Assembly: GCF_009857885.1 (NCBI RefSeq)
Contig: NZ_WWER01000007.1
Coordinates: forward strand, 186,001-250,000
Source of the DNA: Pusillimonas sp. TS35
Lineage (GTDB): Bacteria > Pseudomonadota > Gammaproteobacteria > Burkholderiales > Burkholderiaceae_B
Direction of reading: 5' to 3'
DNA length: 64,000 bases
Shown one piece after another: positions 63,573-64,000 of the stretch. Made by a program: the position numbers and the translations under genes. A model generated the notes under the pieces. That model made no database searches and had not been told where the DNA came from. It saw only the letters and a list, made by a program, of their open reading frames with translations. Position 1 is the stretch's first letter; each line of letters begins with the position of its first letter.

Positions 63573-64000
63573 TCAGCTTGCGACAGCCATGTGTTCAAGC
63601 ATCATTTTGAGCATCTGTTCGAGCTGCCGCGCCTGCCCCGGCGACAAGATGGAAAAGGCGTCACGCAGGCGCATACTGACATAAGGAAGCAGATCGTCGA
63701 GCAGGGTGCGGCCCGCATCGGTGAGCGAAACAACAATGCTGCGGCGATCGTTTTCACCGATGCTGCGCGAAACCAGGCCCCTTGCGGACAACTGGCCGAG
63801 AAGCCGAGTCATGTTGGGCCCTTTCTCGCCGCACACACTGGCCAGCGACGAGGGTGTCATGCTGTGCCCTTCAGTGCCGTGCAGCATTATCAGTATGTTG
63901 AACTCAGGAAAAGTAAGGCCCCAGGGCTGCACTGTCGCGGCGCCATGTTCTTGGATACGTTTGGCCGAAAGCTGAATAAAGCGCGAAAGCGCAGCGATCT
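63573..64000 (-). CDS. MarR-family transcriptional regulator, 5' partial
   Basis: The minus-strand frame remains open to the end of the window (residues ...FIQLSAKRIQEHGAATVQPWGLTFPEF), so the start is outside. A MarR winged helix is clear: LTFPEFNILIML, TPSSLASVCGEKGPNMTRLLGQL, LVSRSIGENDRRSIVVSLTDAG (wing DRRSIVVSLT). EmrR/MprA-like, commonly controlling drug efflux or stress genes. It lies 86 bp upstream of ribE on the same strand; a functional link is not evident. Confidence 0.92.
   Translation of the reverse strand, partial: IAALSRFIQLSAKRIQEHGAATVQPWGLTFPEFNILIMLHGTEGHSMTPSSLASVCGEKGPNMTRLLGQLSARGLVSRSIGENDRRSIVVSLTDAGRTLLDDLLPYVSMRLRDAFSILSPGQARQLEQMLKMMLEHMAVAS

Overview
The window is a GC-rich bacterial chromosome segment. 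It most resembles an Alcaligenaceae betaproteobacterium (Bordetella/Achromobacter/Pusillimonas type). The basis is gene content: five Bug-type (TctC-like) periplasmic solute receptors, many LysR/GntR/IclR/MarR regulators beside small catabolic operons, an E. coli-type riboflavin synthase, and a thiC gene behind a TPP riboswitch. No rRNA, tRNA or CRISPR array was found. All functions are read from protein motifs by eye, and no database search was run.

Layout. 1-1594: end of a multi-domain QueD-like gene and queE (queuosine precursor synthesis). 1711-4139: 2-oxoadipate dioxygenase (HglS/YdcJ family) and a LysR regulator. 4292-9273: M81 peptidase and a Bug receptor, divergent from a class III aminotransferase and an RpiR regulator; the shared promoter region holds two palindromes 30 bp apart. 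9377-16921: a minus-strand cluster of TonB siderophore receptor, MacA, MacB and a NodT-type outer-membrane factor, behind a Fur-box-like promoter. 17078-17166: a direct repeat/hairpin/direct repeat element. 17171-24906: a probably IclR-controlled operon (Bug, gamma-glutamyltransferase, Bug, ThDP enzyme, transaminase). 24975-27184: a SoxC/SoxD-like sulfite dehydrogenase pair preceded by dodecin. 27359-31864: ALDH, Bug and HIBADH-type dehydrogenase, ending in a clear terminator, with a divergent LysR gene. 31880-36700: FCD-GntR regulator divergent from an arylmalonate-decarboxylase-like enzyme and a complete TRAP transporter. 36734-40447: PLP aminotransferase, MocR-type regulator and LysE exporter.

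40585-50497 is mostly housekeeping and single genes: isochorismatase-like hydrolase, parvulin, DsbA-family isomerase, two MFS transporters, a 50-aa membrane protein, a ureohydrolase, and a PepSY/two-component module with an 11-bp-period direct repeat. 50740-54239: dbpA, then thiC behind a TPP riboswitch whose expression platform can hide the ribosome binding site. 54374-61147: acyl-CoA dehydrogenase and Bug, divergent from SDR, cyclase-family hydrolase, CoA ligase and a GntR/UTRA regulator, with a 10+10 bp inverted repeat between them. This looks like a complete uptake, ring-opening, activation and oxidation pathway for an unidentified substrate. 61215-62782 is a gene graveyard: an M20 peptidase tail, a TnpB tail, and fragments of an apparent XamI-type DNA methylase and endonuclease. 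The window ends with ribE and the 3' part of a MarR gene.

The observations most worth following up are the tandem QueD protein with complementary half active sites (1-948), the decayed restriction-modification/TnpB/M20 junction (61215-62782), the thiC switch mechanism (52149-52326), the repeat element at 17078-17166, and three substrate-orphan catabolic clusters.
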